From NCBI RefSeq assembly GCF_003026105.1, contig NZ_PYNW01000001.1, forward strand, positions 124,001 through 188,000: a DNA stretch of 64,000 bases, in the 5' to 3' direction. Positions within the stretch are counted from its first letter, which is position 1. Every line of letters starts with the position of its first letter. Made by a program: the position numbers and the translations under genes. Shown here one piece after another: positions 1 to 7,428 of the stretch. Under the pieces are notes generated by a model. It was not told where the DNA came from. It searched no databases and saw only the letters and a program-made list of their open reading frames with translations. The DNA is from Photobacterium sp. GB-56 (GTDB lineage Bacteria; Pseudomonadota; Gammaproteobacteria; Enterobacterales; Vibrionaceae).

Positions 1-871
1 GGAGGCTGGCTCGGCAAGAGAGCGCACTTTCAATATCGAGCATCATATTTTGGCTGATCCGTTGAATACTCTGTCCATAAGGTGAAACCCAAAAACGTGC
101 TGATTTGGTATCTACATGGCTTGAGCGAGAAAACGGCCATAACCCAATTTCACGGTAGCTATTTTGGTAGATGATCTCTCCTGTTTTACCGTCCATTATT
201 TCCAGTGAAACCGCAAACTGGCGATTGACTTGATCTTTCTTAACTAATTTTTCATCAAGGGTAGCGGTCAAATCTGTTATTTCACCACCAATTAAATATT
301 GCGCATCGTGATCTTCAGCCAGCATCGTCATTGCTGATGCTTGAGTTGCACTGAAAGGGACGGTTGTTTTACCAGTAACAATAAAGCTTTGTGAACGTTT
401 TTGAATTTGCTTTCCGAGTATTGAAGCGAAATCAGTGCCTATTTTATAAACGCTACCCATGGCTGCTTGTTGTGGCTCAGCAATTGAAAAACTGCCTAAT
501 AGAATGCCTTTTTTATACTGGGTCTTGTGGCAACTTTTTGCCGATGGGTAAATATCGACACGGCTGGTGACATACATTTTGCCGCCTGCTTTTTTTTGTT
601 CAAGAACCGTTACGTTACGGATTTCATTACCACTAAAACGGTATTGCTGTTTAGGCTCTGCGAAATAAGGTTTTAATGACGGAAGTGTCGCTATTTCACC
701 GCCTGCATGTTTCATTGCTTGATATACCGCATCTTCTAGTGCATTAACACGTGCTGTTTCTTCACTTTCTAAAATGACAGCTTCACCTGTTACTTCAACC
801 CATTGGGCTGAGCTATAGCATGAAAAAAACAAACAAAGTGCACTTAAGCTGCGTAAAAAATTTTTATTCAT
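1..871 (-). CDS. flgT: Flagellar assembly protein FlgT (3' end missing)
   Basis: FlgT is a periplasmic protein that forms the H ring around the LP ring of sodium-driven Vibrio-type flagella and helps anchor the flagellum. The gene starts at an ATG complementary to 869-871 and is open to the left edge, so about 290 residues are present and the C-terminus is missing. The protein begins MNKNFLRSLSALCLFFSC and has a Sec signal peptide with likely cleavage after SSA, before QWVEVTGEA. That is followed by the alternating alpha/beta sequence typical of FlgT N and middle domains. It is divergent from flgOP, the usual Vibrionaceae arrangement, and a sigma-54 element lies upstream at 926-941. The family call rests on recognisable sequence plus context. 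Confidence 0.9.
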   Translation of the reverse strand, partial: MNKNFLRSLSALCLFFSCYSSAQWVEVTGEAVILESEETARVNALEDAVYQAMKHAGGEIATLPSLKPYFAEPKQQYRFSGNEIRNVTVLEQKKAGGKMYVTSRVDIYPSAKSCHKTQYKKGILLGSFSIAEPQQAAMGSVYKIGTDFASILGKQIQKRSQSFIVTGKTTVPFSATQASAMTMLAEDHDAQYLIGGEITDLTATLDEKLVKKDQVNRQFAVSLEIMDGKTGEIIYQNSYREIGLWPFSRSSHVDTKSARFWVSPYGQSIQRISQNMMLDIESALSCRASL

Positions 872-883
872 AAAAGCCCATTT

Positions 884-899
884 AGGTATGTTTTTTGCT
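884..899 (+). promoter_or_regulatory. Sigma-54 promoter of flgOP
   Basis: The element reads AGGTATGTTTTTTGCT, with GG at 885-886 and GC at 897-898, exactly ten bases apart. The T-run before TTGC is typical of RpoN promoters. Predicted transcription start is near 910, giving a leader of about 108 bases before flgO. It faces the flgT element at 926-941. Confidence 0.65.
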
Positions 900-925
900 T
901 TTTAATAGTTCGATGAAAAAGTGAA

Positions 926-941
926 TGCAAAGAGTGTTCCC
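926..941 (-). promoter_or_regulatory. Sigma-54 promoter of flgT
   Basis: On the minus strand the sequence is GGGAACACTCTTTGCA, with GG at 940-939 and GC at 928-927, ten bases apart. The predicted start is near 915, about 45 bases before the flgT ATG. The -24 region departs slightly from TGGCAC. Confidence 0.6.
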
Positions 942-1017
942 AATTAGGCTCTTGTATTAAAGAATTTAAATGTTCATACGATATAAAGAAAACAATATTT
1001 GAGGGCGGGTAAGTGTA

Positions 1018-1653
1018 ATGAATAAGTGGATTGTAATTGTGTTGTCGTTAGCGATGACTGCTTGTGCCGCACCTCCGGTTTATAACGGTAAAGAGAAATA
1101 TTCATCAGGCGCCTATTCTTTATCAGACACGCCAAGACATACCGTTGATTATTTTATTGAAGGATTAGCGAATCAATTGGTAACGTCGAACCAATATTTA
1201 ACGGCGAGTACGCCATTAGCTGTTACCTCGTTTGTTGATTTACAAGATATGACAGAAACCAACTGGTTAGGTAATGTAGTGAGTGAAAACTTCATGTACC
1301 AAATGCAGCAGCGTGGTTTTACAGTGGTTGACTATAAGTCAACAGGGGTAATTAAAGTGACGCGTAGTGGCGATTTTAGTATTAGTCGTAACTGGAAAGA
1401 ATTAGCGTCACAGCAACCTGTTGATTACGTGCTAACAGGTACAATGCTGCGTCAAAGTGGTGGTGTGCTCATTAATGCTCGAATTATCGGTATGCGCTCA
1501 AATGTGGTTATTGCTACAGCACAGGGTTTTCTACCGGCAGAGCGTATTGGTCGAGACTTGGATTTTATGAATAAAATTCAGTTACGAAATGGGGTAATTA
1601 TGCGTACAGATGTGCGTAACCGTCCTGATAATAATGTAATTTTAAAGCCGTAA
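1018..1653 (+). CDS. flgO: Flagellar outer-membrane lipoprotein FlgO
   Basis: FlgO and FlgP are outer-membrane lipoproteins that form or stabilise the basal disk around the outer-membrane ring of polar flagella. The protein has 211 residues. A lipoprotein signal (MNKWIVIVLSLAMTACAAP, lipobox cysteine at residue 16) leads into a FlgO-family domain covering roughly residues 45-190. A purine-rich stretch (GGGCGGGTAAG) precedes the ATG. flgP follows after 10 bases, so the two form one unit, probably read from the sigma-54 element at 884-899. Confidence 0.93.
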   Translation: MNKWIVIVLSLAMTACAAPPVYNGKEKYSSGAYSLSDTPRHTVDYFIEGLANQLVTSNQYLTASTPLAVTSFVDLQDMTETNWLGNVVSENFMYQMQQRGFTVVDYKSTGVIKVTRSGDFSISRNWKELASQQPVDYVLTGTMLRQSGGVLINARIIGMRSNVVIATAQGFLPAERIGRDLDFMNKIQLRNGVIMRTDVRNRPDNNVILKP

Positions 1654-1663
1654 GGAAGTAACA

Positions 1664-2125
1664 ATGAAATATTATGTGGCTTTAGCTGCTGCGATGTTAT
1701 TACTGTCAGGTTGTACTAATACAACATCAGGCAGTGCAACGGTTCCGGGCCCAGACTTAACTAAAAGTAAAGATGTGATCCAAGCGGTAGGGTATGCTTC
1801 AATTAGTGAGCAAAAAGGGCGAACCAAAGAAGAAAAAAGTATTCGTGCAATGCGCGCTTCTAAGTTAGATGCTTACCGCGAATTATCAGAGCAAATTTAT
1901 GGATTACGCATTAGTGCAACCACATCGCTTGATGATCAGCAGTTAGGATATGAAAGTACAGATGGTGCAGTAGATGGCGTTATTCGTGGGGCAAAAATTA
2001 TTCGCAGCTATCCTGTCGGTGACAGCTATGTCACTGAAATGGAGTTAAATATTGGTTTGATGGAACGAATGAAGCAACACGGAGAAGTGTTTCATGTACC
2101 AAATAAACAAGAAGTTATGTTTTAA
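1664..2125 (+). CDS. flgP: Flagellar lipoprotein FlgP
   Basis: This 153-residue lipoprotein is the partner of FlgO in the basal disk and outer-membrane ring, and is needed for a stable sheathed polar flagellum in Vibrio. A signal peptide ends in the lipobox LLSGC (cysteine at residue 17). The mature part carries the LPP20/FlgP-like sequence with RAMRASKLDAYRELSEQIYG near residues 63-82. A strong AAGGAAG ribosome site precedes the ATG. The gene ends three bases from the convergent flgN, with no obvious terminator between them. Confidence 0.93.
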   Translation: MKYYVALAAAMLLLSGCTNTTSGSATVPGPDLTKSKDVIQAVGYASISEQKGRTKEEKSIRAMRASKLDAYRELSEQIYGLRISATTSLDDQQLGYESTDGAVDGVIRGAKIIRSYPVGDSYVTEMELNIGLMERMKQHGEVFHVPNKQEVMF

Positions 2126-2128
2126 CGA

Positions 2129-2557
2129 TTACGCTTTTAGGTTGGTGCCTAATGAACGAACATTTTGTGCGATACCATCACAATTGTAGGTCATTTGGTG
2201 CCGCCCACGACTTTGCTGGAATAAATTATTTAGCTTATGAAAGCTGAGGTGAGCGCGCTGTAATACTTCGCCATTGATATCATTAAATTGTTGGCATTCT
2301 TTAACTAGATCTTGAATCGTATTCACTTGTGTTTGGTATTCGTCGATCTGCGTTAACTGGTCGCGCTCTTCATGGGAAGACAATAAATAATCGTGTTGTT
2401 GGACTTTGTAGATCAGATCTAACTTCTCTTTGGCAATCTGTTCAATTTCTAATGCCTTGCGGCGAGTGATTGCCACTCTTTCTTGTTTGAGAAGATCGAT
2501 TAAAGACAATAAGGTGGTTTGTTGAACTTCAAGCAGTTGACCAAGTGTCTGTTTCAT
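2129..2557 (-). CDS. flgN: Flagellar chaperone FlgN
   Basis: FlgN is the cytoplasmic export chaperone for the hook-filament junction proteins FlgK and FlgL. The protein is about 142 residues, predicted all-helical, starting MKQTLGQLLEVQQTTLLSLI and rich in Gln, Leu and charged residues. I chose the ATG at 2557. An in-frame TTG at 2584 would add nine residues but has a poor ribosome site. The gene lies directly behind flgM, the usual flgMN pair, so it should be transcribed from the sigma-28 promoter at 2940-2966 as well as by read-through from flgA. Confidence 0.9.
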   Translation of the reverse strand: MKQTLGQLLEVQQTTLLSLIDLLKQERVAITRRKALEIEQIAKEKLDLIYKVQQHDYLLSSHEERDQLTQIDEYQTQVNTIQDLVKECQQFNDINGEVLQRAHLSFHKLNNLFQQSRGRHQMTYNCDGIAQNVRSLGTNLKA

Positions 2558-2592
2558 TACGCTGATCTCAATTTTAGTATGCAAATGTTATC

Positions 2593-2904
2593 TTAAAGCC
2601 CATTAAGCTCGTCTTCGAACTTTAACATATTTGATGCAAGTTTATCGGCATCAATAGTATATGAGCCATTTGCAATTGCTTGTTTGATCTCTGCCACTTT
2701 TCCAGCATCAAAGCTTGGCTCTGTTGCTAATTGTTGATGAATTTGTCCCACAGCTTTACCTTGAGAGCTTAAAGAGACTTCGTCATGTTGCTCTTTAGCA
2801 ATGTTTGACGTGGTAGTTTGCTCTTCCGTTGTGGTTGTTTTTTGTTGGCCAACACGTGTGGTATTTACAGGTTGTCCACCACGTAGGTGATCAATACTTG
2901 CCAT
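2593..2904 (-). CDS. flgM: Anti-sigma-28 factor FlgM
   Basis: FlgM binds and inhibits the flagellar sigma factor FliA until it is exported through the completed hook-basal body (or, in sheathed Vibrio, through the polar apparatus), which couples assembly to late gene expression. The 103-residue protein has a low-complexity Gln/Thr-rich N-terminal half, expected to be disordered. The conserved C-terminal sigma-binding helices lie around VAEIKQAIANGSYTID (residues 70-85) and the following ADKLASNMLKFE. The start has an AAGG ribosome site nine bases upstream. Confidence 0.95.
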   Translation of the reverse strand: MASIDHLRGGQPVNTTRVGQQKTTTTEEQTTTSNIAKEQHDEVSLSSQGKAVGQIHQQLATEPSFDAGKVAEIKQAIANGSYTIDADKLASNMLKFEDELNGL

Positions 2905-2939
2905 AATCTTTTACCTTGATAATTAACTGTGATACCTAG

Positions 2940-2966
2940 CTATCGGCAAAGTGTGAACAGACTTTA
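2940..2966 (-). promoter_or_regulatory. Sigma-28 (FliA) promoter of flgMN
   Basis: On the minus strand the -35 is TAAAGTCT and the -10 is GCCGATAG, separated by exactly 11 bases. Both match the enterobacterial FliA consensus closely (TAAAGTTT-N11-GCCGATAA). The site lies 36 bases upstream of the flgM ATG, so FliA would drive its own inhibitor. Confidence 0.88.
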
Positions 2967-3024
2967 GTAAATATTATGAAGATAAAATGATTTATTTATC
3001 GTCATGCGCAATCAACTTTTCTGA

Positions 3025-3777
3025 CTAATACTTTACGGTTACTTCACCAACTGCGGTAATAATAGCATCAATCATGCGTCTTGATGTTCTATTCTGAACT
3101 CGGATCTCTTCACCGATAGCCCCGTCAGACAGCGCTTTACCTTCTGTTACTATATTTAGTCCGCCTGTTCCGGCACGGATAATGACAGTGTCGTTACGGC
3201 ATACTAAACAAATATCACGGGCTTGGATCATTTCTCCTAATTTTACTGAGCGTTTAACTTTTGATCCTACGATTTCATTAGGATCTTCAAAGCTATTGCC
3301 TCGTTGAAAACGACTTTCAACCATTTGAACGGAAAGTTTATCTCGAGTAATAACCATGCCTCGACCAAGAGCAACACTAGCAACAACTTTAGGTAGTGTT
3401 AATTGCACGTTTACAGGGACATAAAGCTGCCAGTTTTCGGTAGGGCATTTAACAAGTACAGTAACATTACCACTTAAGTTTTGTTTGCCGGGGAGAGTGG
3501 CTTCAAGTGGTGCCGAACAAGTAGAAAAGCGAAGACGGTTATCAAGCTCTGCTGCTGTAACTTTTAATTTCCCTTTTTCTGGTAAGGTAACTTGCTGTTT
3601 TATTAGGTTTTCAGCGGCTTTTTCCACGGAATCTAGCACGTTATAATCGGAAGCGAAGATATTTGTACTAAAGAAAAATAGCAAAAGGCCGATAAAAATT
3701 GGCAAGAGTTTTTGATCTCTGTGGCTTGTCACGGTAAATGCTCTTTGGTCATGGTTAGAATTACTATAACATTCCAA
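3025..3777 (-). CDS. flgA: Flagellar P-ring assembly chaperone FlgA
   Basis: FlgA is a periplasmic chaperone that helps FlgI polymerise into the P ring. The protein is up to 250 residues. A hydrophobic export segment (LLPIFIGLLLFFFSTNIFA, about residues 24-42) is followed by the FlgA N-domain. The C-terminal SAF/beta-clip domain contains GRGMVITRDKLSV and ends in IDAIITAVGEVTVKY. The first 20 residues before the signal core are unusually polar, so the true start may lie further in, but no better ATG exists. The gene is divergent from cheV and followed by flgM. Confidence 0.92.
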   Translation of the reverse strand: MECYSNSNHDQRAFTVTSHRDQKLLPIFIGLLLFFFSTNIFASDYNVLDSVEKAAENLIKQQVTLPEKGKLKVTAAELDNRLRFSTCSAPLEATLPGKQNLSGNVTVLVKCPTENWQLYVPVNVQLTLPKVVASVALGRGMVITRDKLSVQMVESRFQRGNSFEDPNEIVGSKVKRSVKLGEMIQARDICLVCRNDTVIIRAGTGGLNIVTEGKALSDGAIGEEIRVQNRTSRRMIDAIITAVGEVTVKY

Positions 3778-3786
3778 GTTATAGCT

Positions 3787-3802
3787 AGATATTCTAATAT
3801 CT
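3787..3802. promoter_or_regulatory. Inverted repeat in the flgA-cheV intergenic region
   Basis: AGATATT-CT-AATATCT is a perfect 7-base inverted repeat with a 2-base centre. It lies in the divergent region between flgA and cheV, 10 bases from the flgA start. It could be a regulator site. No canonical sigma-54 or sigma-28 promoter is evident here. Confidence 0.3.
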
Positions 3803-3882
3803 TGATTATTTATCAGATGTGATCGTGAGTGGATAAAGTGTGTTCGCGAGCGCGATTTATAACACGACAGGGAGTTTATCCA

Positions 3883-4818
3883 ATGACAGGTATTTTAGAT
3901 TCAGTTAACCAGCGGACACAATTAGTCGGGCAAAACCGTTTAGAGCTGCTGACATTCCGTCTTAATCGACGTCAACGTTATGGTATTAACGTTTTTAAAG
4001 TTAAAGAAGTTCTGCAATGTCCCCAGTTAACATCAATGCCGAATTTACATCCATTGATTAAAGGTGTTGCTCATATTCGAGGACAAACAATTTCTGTTAT
4101 TGATATGAGCTTAGCTACCGGTGGGCGTCCGATAACCGATTTAACTAACTGCTTTATTATTATTTCGGAATTTAATCGCTCTATTCAAGGCTTCCTTGTG
4201 TCTTCTGTTGAACGCATTATTAACATGAATTGGGAATCGATTCTTCCTCCTCCTCAAGGGGCTGGTCGAAGTAACTATTTGACAGCTGTGACGGAAATAG
4301 ACGGTGAATTAGTTGAGATTTTAGATGTTGAAAAAATTCTCGATGAGATCTCCCCAGTTAATACCAATATCACAGGAACTGTGCTCGAAGAGTTGGTTGA
4401 AAATGGTCCTGTAGTGCGTCGTGTTCTTGTTGCCGATGATTCAACTGTGGCACGTAAGCAGGTACAACGAGCGATAGAAGCGATTGGTTGTGAATGTGTA
4501 CTCGTAAAAGATGGTAAAGAAGCCATTATTAAATTGCGTGAAATGGCTGCCCAAGGCTCTATTTATGATCAACTAGCATTGATTATTTCTGATATTGAAA
4601 TGCCAGAGATGGACGGGTACACATTAACCGCTGAAATACGAAATGATCCTAAATTAAAAGACTTACATGTTATTTTACATACATCATTAAGTGGTGTGTT
4701 TAACCAAGCCATGGTTGAACGTGTAGGAGCAAACGCCTTTATTCCTAAATTTAACCCAGACGAATTGGGTCGAGCTGTAAAAGGGGCAATGCCTGATAGA
4801 GCAATCGAATCGGCGTAA
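3883..4818 (+). CDS. cheV: Chemotaxis coupling protein CheV
   Basis: CheV joins chemoreceptors to CheA and adds a phosphorylatable receiver that may tune adaptation. The 311-residue protein has an N-terminal CheW-like domain (about 15-165) and a C-terminal receiver (about 180-300). The receiver has the acidic pair in VLVADDS, the phospho-acceptor Asp in ALIISDIEMPEMDG, and the conserved Lys in IPKFNP. I chose the ATG at 3883 because an AGGGAG ribosome site lies eight bases upstream; the frame stays open to a GTG at 3829. cheR follows after 66 bases. Confidence 0.94.
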   Translation: MTGILDSVNQRTQLVGQNRLELLTFRLNRRQRYGINVFKVKEVLQCPQLTSMPNLHPLIKGVAHIRGQTISVIDMSLATGGRPITDLTNCFIIISEFNRSIQGFLVSSVERIINMNWESILPPPQGAGRSNYLTAVTEIDGELVEILDVEKILDEISPVNTNITGTVLEELVENGPVVRRVLVADDSTVARKQVQRAIEAIGCECVLVKDGKEAIIKLREMAAQGSIYDQLALIISDIEMPEMDGYTLTAEIRNDPKLKDLHVILHTSLSGVFNQAMVERVGANAFIPKFNPDELGRAVKGAMPDRAIESA

Positions 4819-4884
4819 CCGTTAAAAATTATAATAAATTATTGAGCATTTAATGCTGAACGTACTGACAAAGAAGAGTTGTAA

Positions 4885-5712
4885 ATGACAGCAGTAACTG
4901 TAAATGACCAAGAATATCGTGAATTTTGCCGTTTTCTTGAGTCACAATGTGGCATCGTATTAGGCGATAGCAAGCAATATTTAGTACGCAGTCGTTTAAG
5001 CCCGTTAGTGAATCGTTTTTCTTTATCGTCGCTTTCAGACTTGTTGCAGAATGTATTATCAGGTCGTAATCGTGAATTACGTATTGCCGCCGTTGATGCG
5101 ATGACAACCAATGAAACATTATGGTTTCGTGATGGTTATCCTTTTACCGTATTATCAGACAAAATTTTGCCTGAACTTGCAGCAAATAAAAAACCGATCA
5201 AAATTTGGTCTGCGGCGAGTTCATCAGGCCAAGAACCGTATTCTATGGCGATGACGGTTTTGGAAACCCAAGCTAAGCGTCCTGGTTTACTGCCATCTAT
5301 TCAAATTACAGCCACTGATATCTCACAGACGATGTTAGAAACATGCCGAGCAGGTGTGTATGACAATCTTGCTTTAAGCCGAGGGTTATCGCCGGAGCGT
5401 CGCCGTATGTTTTTTGAAGACAATGGTGATGGCCGTATGCGGGTTAACAATAAAGTTAAACAAATGGTTAATTTTAGGCCGCAGAACCTTAAAGATAGCT
5501 ATGCATTGCTGGGGAAGTTTGACATTATTTTCTGTCGAAATGTTTTGATATATTTTTCTCCAGAGATGAAATCGAAAGTTTTAAATCAATTAGCGGCCAG
5601 CTTAAATCCTGGTGGCTATTTGTTCTTAGGTGCATCAGAGTCACTAACAGGGTTAACTGAAAAATTTGAAATGATCCGTTGTAACCCTGGCATCATTTAT
5701 AAACTCCGTTAA
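4885..5712 (+). CDS. cheR: Chemotaxis methyltransferase CheR
   Basis: CheR uses S-adenosylmethionine to methylate glutamates of chemoreceptors during adaptation, opposing CheB. The 275-residue protein has the helical N-terminal domain (about 1-75) and a Rossmann-type SAM domain with IWSAASSSGQEPYSMAM (about 108-124), the ATDIS motif near 138-142 and FDIIFCRNVLIYF near 212-224. No C-terminal pentapeptide-binding extension is obvious beyond the family core. It is co-transcribed with cheV and followed by a terminator-like hairpin at 5719-5757. Confidence 0.95.
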   Translation: MTAVTVNDQEYREFCRFLESQCGIVLGDSKQYLVRSRLSPLVNRFSLSSLSDLLQNVLSGRNRELRIAAVDAMTTNETLWFRDGYPFTVLSDKILPELAANKKPIKIWSAASSSGQEPYSMAMTVLETQAKRPGLLPSIQITATDISQTMLETCRAGVYDNLALSRGLSPERRRMFFEDNGDGRMRVNNKVKQMVNFRPQNLKDSYALLGKFDIIFCRNVLIYFSPEMKSKVLNQLAASLNPGGYLFLGASESLTGLTEKFEMIRCNPGIIYKLR

Positions 5713-5718
5713 TTGAAG

Positions 5719-5757
5719 AAGCGCTGCCGCTTGTTAATATTGCGTGTAGCGCTTTTT
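5719..5757 (+). terminator. Probable terminator of cheVR
   Basis: AAGCGCT at 5719-5725 pairs with AGCGCTT at 5748-5754 around a 22-base loop and is followed by a T-run (5753-5757). The long loop makes it weaker than the other terminators in the window. Confidence 0.5.
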
Positions 5758-5816
5758 AGTTAATTATTCTCCTCTCTAGTTACCAACCATCTTCTTAATT
5801 TCTCAATTCTTAAAAT

Positions 5817-5832
5817 TGGCACTGTCTTTGCT
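5817..5832 (+). promoter_or_regulatory. Sigma-54 promoter of flgBCDE
   Basis: TGGCACTGTCTTTGCT is a near-consensus -24/-12 element, with GG at 5818-5819 and GC at 5830-5831. The predicted start near 5843 leaves a leader of only about 22 bases before flgB. By analogy with Vibrio it should depend on FlrC (class III). Confidence 0.85.
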
Positions 5833-5864
5833 TTATTACTGCTAAGTAATTGTGGAGGCAAGAT

Positions 5865-6260
5865 ATGTCCATTTCGTTCGATAAAGCATTAGGGGTTCAT
5901 CAGTATACTGTTGGCGTACGTGAAAAACGTGCCGAAACCCTAGCGAGTAATATCTCTAATGCCAACACTCCTGGCTATAAAGCAAAAGATTTAGACTTCA
6001 GTCGTGCGCTTAAAGCGGCAACATCTGGGGCAGATATTGGCCTAAGCCGAACAAATGGGCGGCACATTAATGCCTCTACACAAGTCAGTGGCGAGCAAAA
6101 ATATCGCGTGCCAACACAGCCGGATACAGGGGATGGCAACACGGTGGATGCCCAACTAGAGCAAAACTTGTTTATGCAAAATAGTATTGAATATCAAGCA
6201 TCGTTGGATTTTTTAGGTTCTAAATTTAAGAACCTGAGCAAGGCATTGAAAGGGGAATAA
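5865..6260 (+). CDS. flgB: Proximal rod protein FlgB
   Basis: FlgB is a rod protein next to the MS ring, secreted by the flagellar export apparatus. The ATG at 5865 gives 131 residues, the usual FlgB length, and has a strong GTGGAGGC ribosome site; the in-frame ATG at 5850 is too close to the promoter. The flagellar rod/hook N-terminal motif is visible as ETLASNISNANTPGYKAKDLDF (about 25-46). The C-terminal helix ends in QNSIEYQASLDFLGSKFKNL. flgC follows after two bases. Confidence 0.95.
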   Translation: MSISFDKALGVHQYTVGVREKRAETLASNISNANTPGYKAKDLDFSRALKAATSGADIGLSRTNGRHINASTQVSGEQKYRVPTQPDTGDGNTVDAQLEQNLFMQNSIEYQASLDFLGSKFKNLSKALKGE

Positions 6261-6262
6261 TA

Positions 6263-6679
6263 ATGAGTTTATTTAATGTTTTTAATGTAACGGGATCGGC
6301 AATGAGTGCTGAATCTGTACGTTTAAATACCACATCAAGTAACCTTGCTAACGCCAACAGTGTCAGTAGCTCAGCAGAAGAAACTTATAAAGCCCGTCAT
6401 CCTATTTTTGCCGCCGCATTAAATTCTGCGTCTTATCATCAAAGCAGCAGCGTACCTGTGCAAGTTAAAGGTATTGTTGAAAGTGATAAGCCGCTATCAG
6501 CTGAATACAATCCAGAGCACCCGATGGCAAATGCTGAAGGTTTTATTTATAAGCCCAACGTTAATGTGATGGAAGAGATGGCGAATATGATTTCAGCATC
6601 TCGTTCATATCAAAATAATGTTCAGGTAGCCGATGCAAGTAAGCAGATGCTAATGAAAACCTTGCAGATGGGCAAATAA
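6263..6679 (+). CDS. flgC: Proximal rod protein FlgC
   Basis: FlgC is the second proximal rod protein. The 138-residue sequence begins MSLFNVFNVTGSAMSAESVR, followed by the conserved LNTTSSNLANANSVSSSAEETYKA segment. It closes with a C-terminal DUF1078-type helix, EEMANMISASRSYQNNVQVADASKQM. Both ends match rod-protein coiled-coil D0 helices. It sits two bases after flgB and 17 bases before flgD, with no promoter of its own visible. Confidence 0.95.
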   Translation: MSLFNVFNVTGSAMSAESVRLNTTSSNLANANSVSSSAEETYKARHPIFAAALNSASYHQSSSVPVQVKGIVESDKPLSAEYNPEHPMANAEGFIYKPNVNVMEEMANMISASRSYQNNVQVADASKQMLMKTLQMGK

Positions 6680-6696
6680 GGTAAGGAGTTGTCATT

Positions 6697-7422
6697 ATGA
6701 TCACAGTTAATGGTGCAGGAACCAGCAATCTTTCTTACCTTGACCAGCTAAAAAGCATGCAAGATAAGAAAGTCGAACAAGAGCAAGAAGTCACAGGAAA
6801 AAATCAGCTAAAGCAAGATGATTTCTTGTCATTACTAACCAAGCAGTTAGCACAGCAAGATCCGTTTAAACCTGTGAGTAATGATCAAATGATCGCGCAA
6901 ATGGCATCATTCGCTACCGTTGATGGCATTAACAAAATGAATGAGCAGTTTGGCTCATTAAATAGTGCGATGACGTCAAATCAAGCACTACAAGCTTCTT
7001 CTCTTGTTGGACAAGATGTACTTATTCCTAATTCAACCGCAATGCGCAGTAGCGAAGGCGAAATGTCTGGCATGACGCGTTTAACGCAAAGCATTGATAA
7101 CGCAATGTTGCGCGTTGAAAATGAACAAGGTGAATTGGTTAAAACCATGAGTCTTGGTGCTAAATCAGCCGGTGAACATCCCTTTACATGGGATGGTAAA
7201 GATGATGATGGCAATATTATGCCGCAAGGTATGTATAAGTTTTCTGTGTCAGGCAATGTAAAAGGCGAAAGCCAGAATTTTGAAGTGCTTACACACGCAA
7301 ACGTGAATAGCGTTTTATTAGGGAATAACGACGGTCAGGTGATGTTAAACCTTGCTGGTTTCGATAAGCCAGTTCAGTTGGCTGATGTTCTACAAATTGG
7401 CAAAGCAACACAAAAAGGATAA
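6697..7422 (+). CDS. flgD: Hook capping protein FlgD
   Basis: FlgD forms the cap under which hook subunits FlgE polymerise and is discarded afterwards. The 241-residue protein has the FlgD N-region with LKQDDFLSLLTKQLAQQDPFKPVSNDQMIAQMASFATVDG (about 38-77), the export-related part. Behind it is a FlgD Ig-like domain (FTWDGKDDDGNIMPQGMYKFSVSG, about 163-186) in a Tudor-like domain. A GTAAGGAG ribosome site precedes the ATG. It is translated just before flgE (six bases apart). Confidence 0.95.
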   Translation: MITVNGAGTSNLSYLDQLKSMQDKKVEQEQEVTGKNQLKQDDFLSLLTKQLAQQDPFKPVSNDQMIAQMASFATVDGINKMNEQFGSLNSAMTSNQALQASSLVGQDVLIPNSTAMRSSEGEMSGMTRLTQSIDNAMLRVENEQGELVKTMSLGAKSAGEHPFTWDGKDDDGNIMPQGMYKFSVSGNVKGESQNFEVLTHANVNSVLLGNNDGQVMLNLAGFDKPVQLADVLQIGKATQKG

Positions 7423-7428
7423 TCGAAT

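Noticed and set aside
3834-3862. TAAAGTGT followed by GCGATTTA upstream of cheV as a sigma-28 promoter
   Set aside because: The spacing is 10 rather than 11 and the -10 lacks GCCG; also part of it would overlap the longest possible cheV reading frame.
4839-5119. Two overlapping minus-strand frames at the start of cheR
   Set aside because: They are antisense to conserved cheR and overlap each other in different frames.
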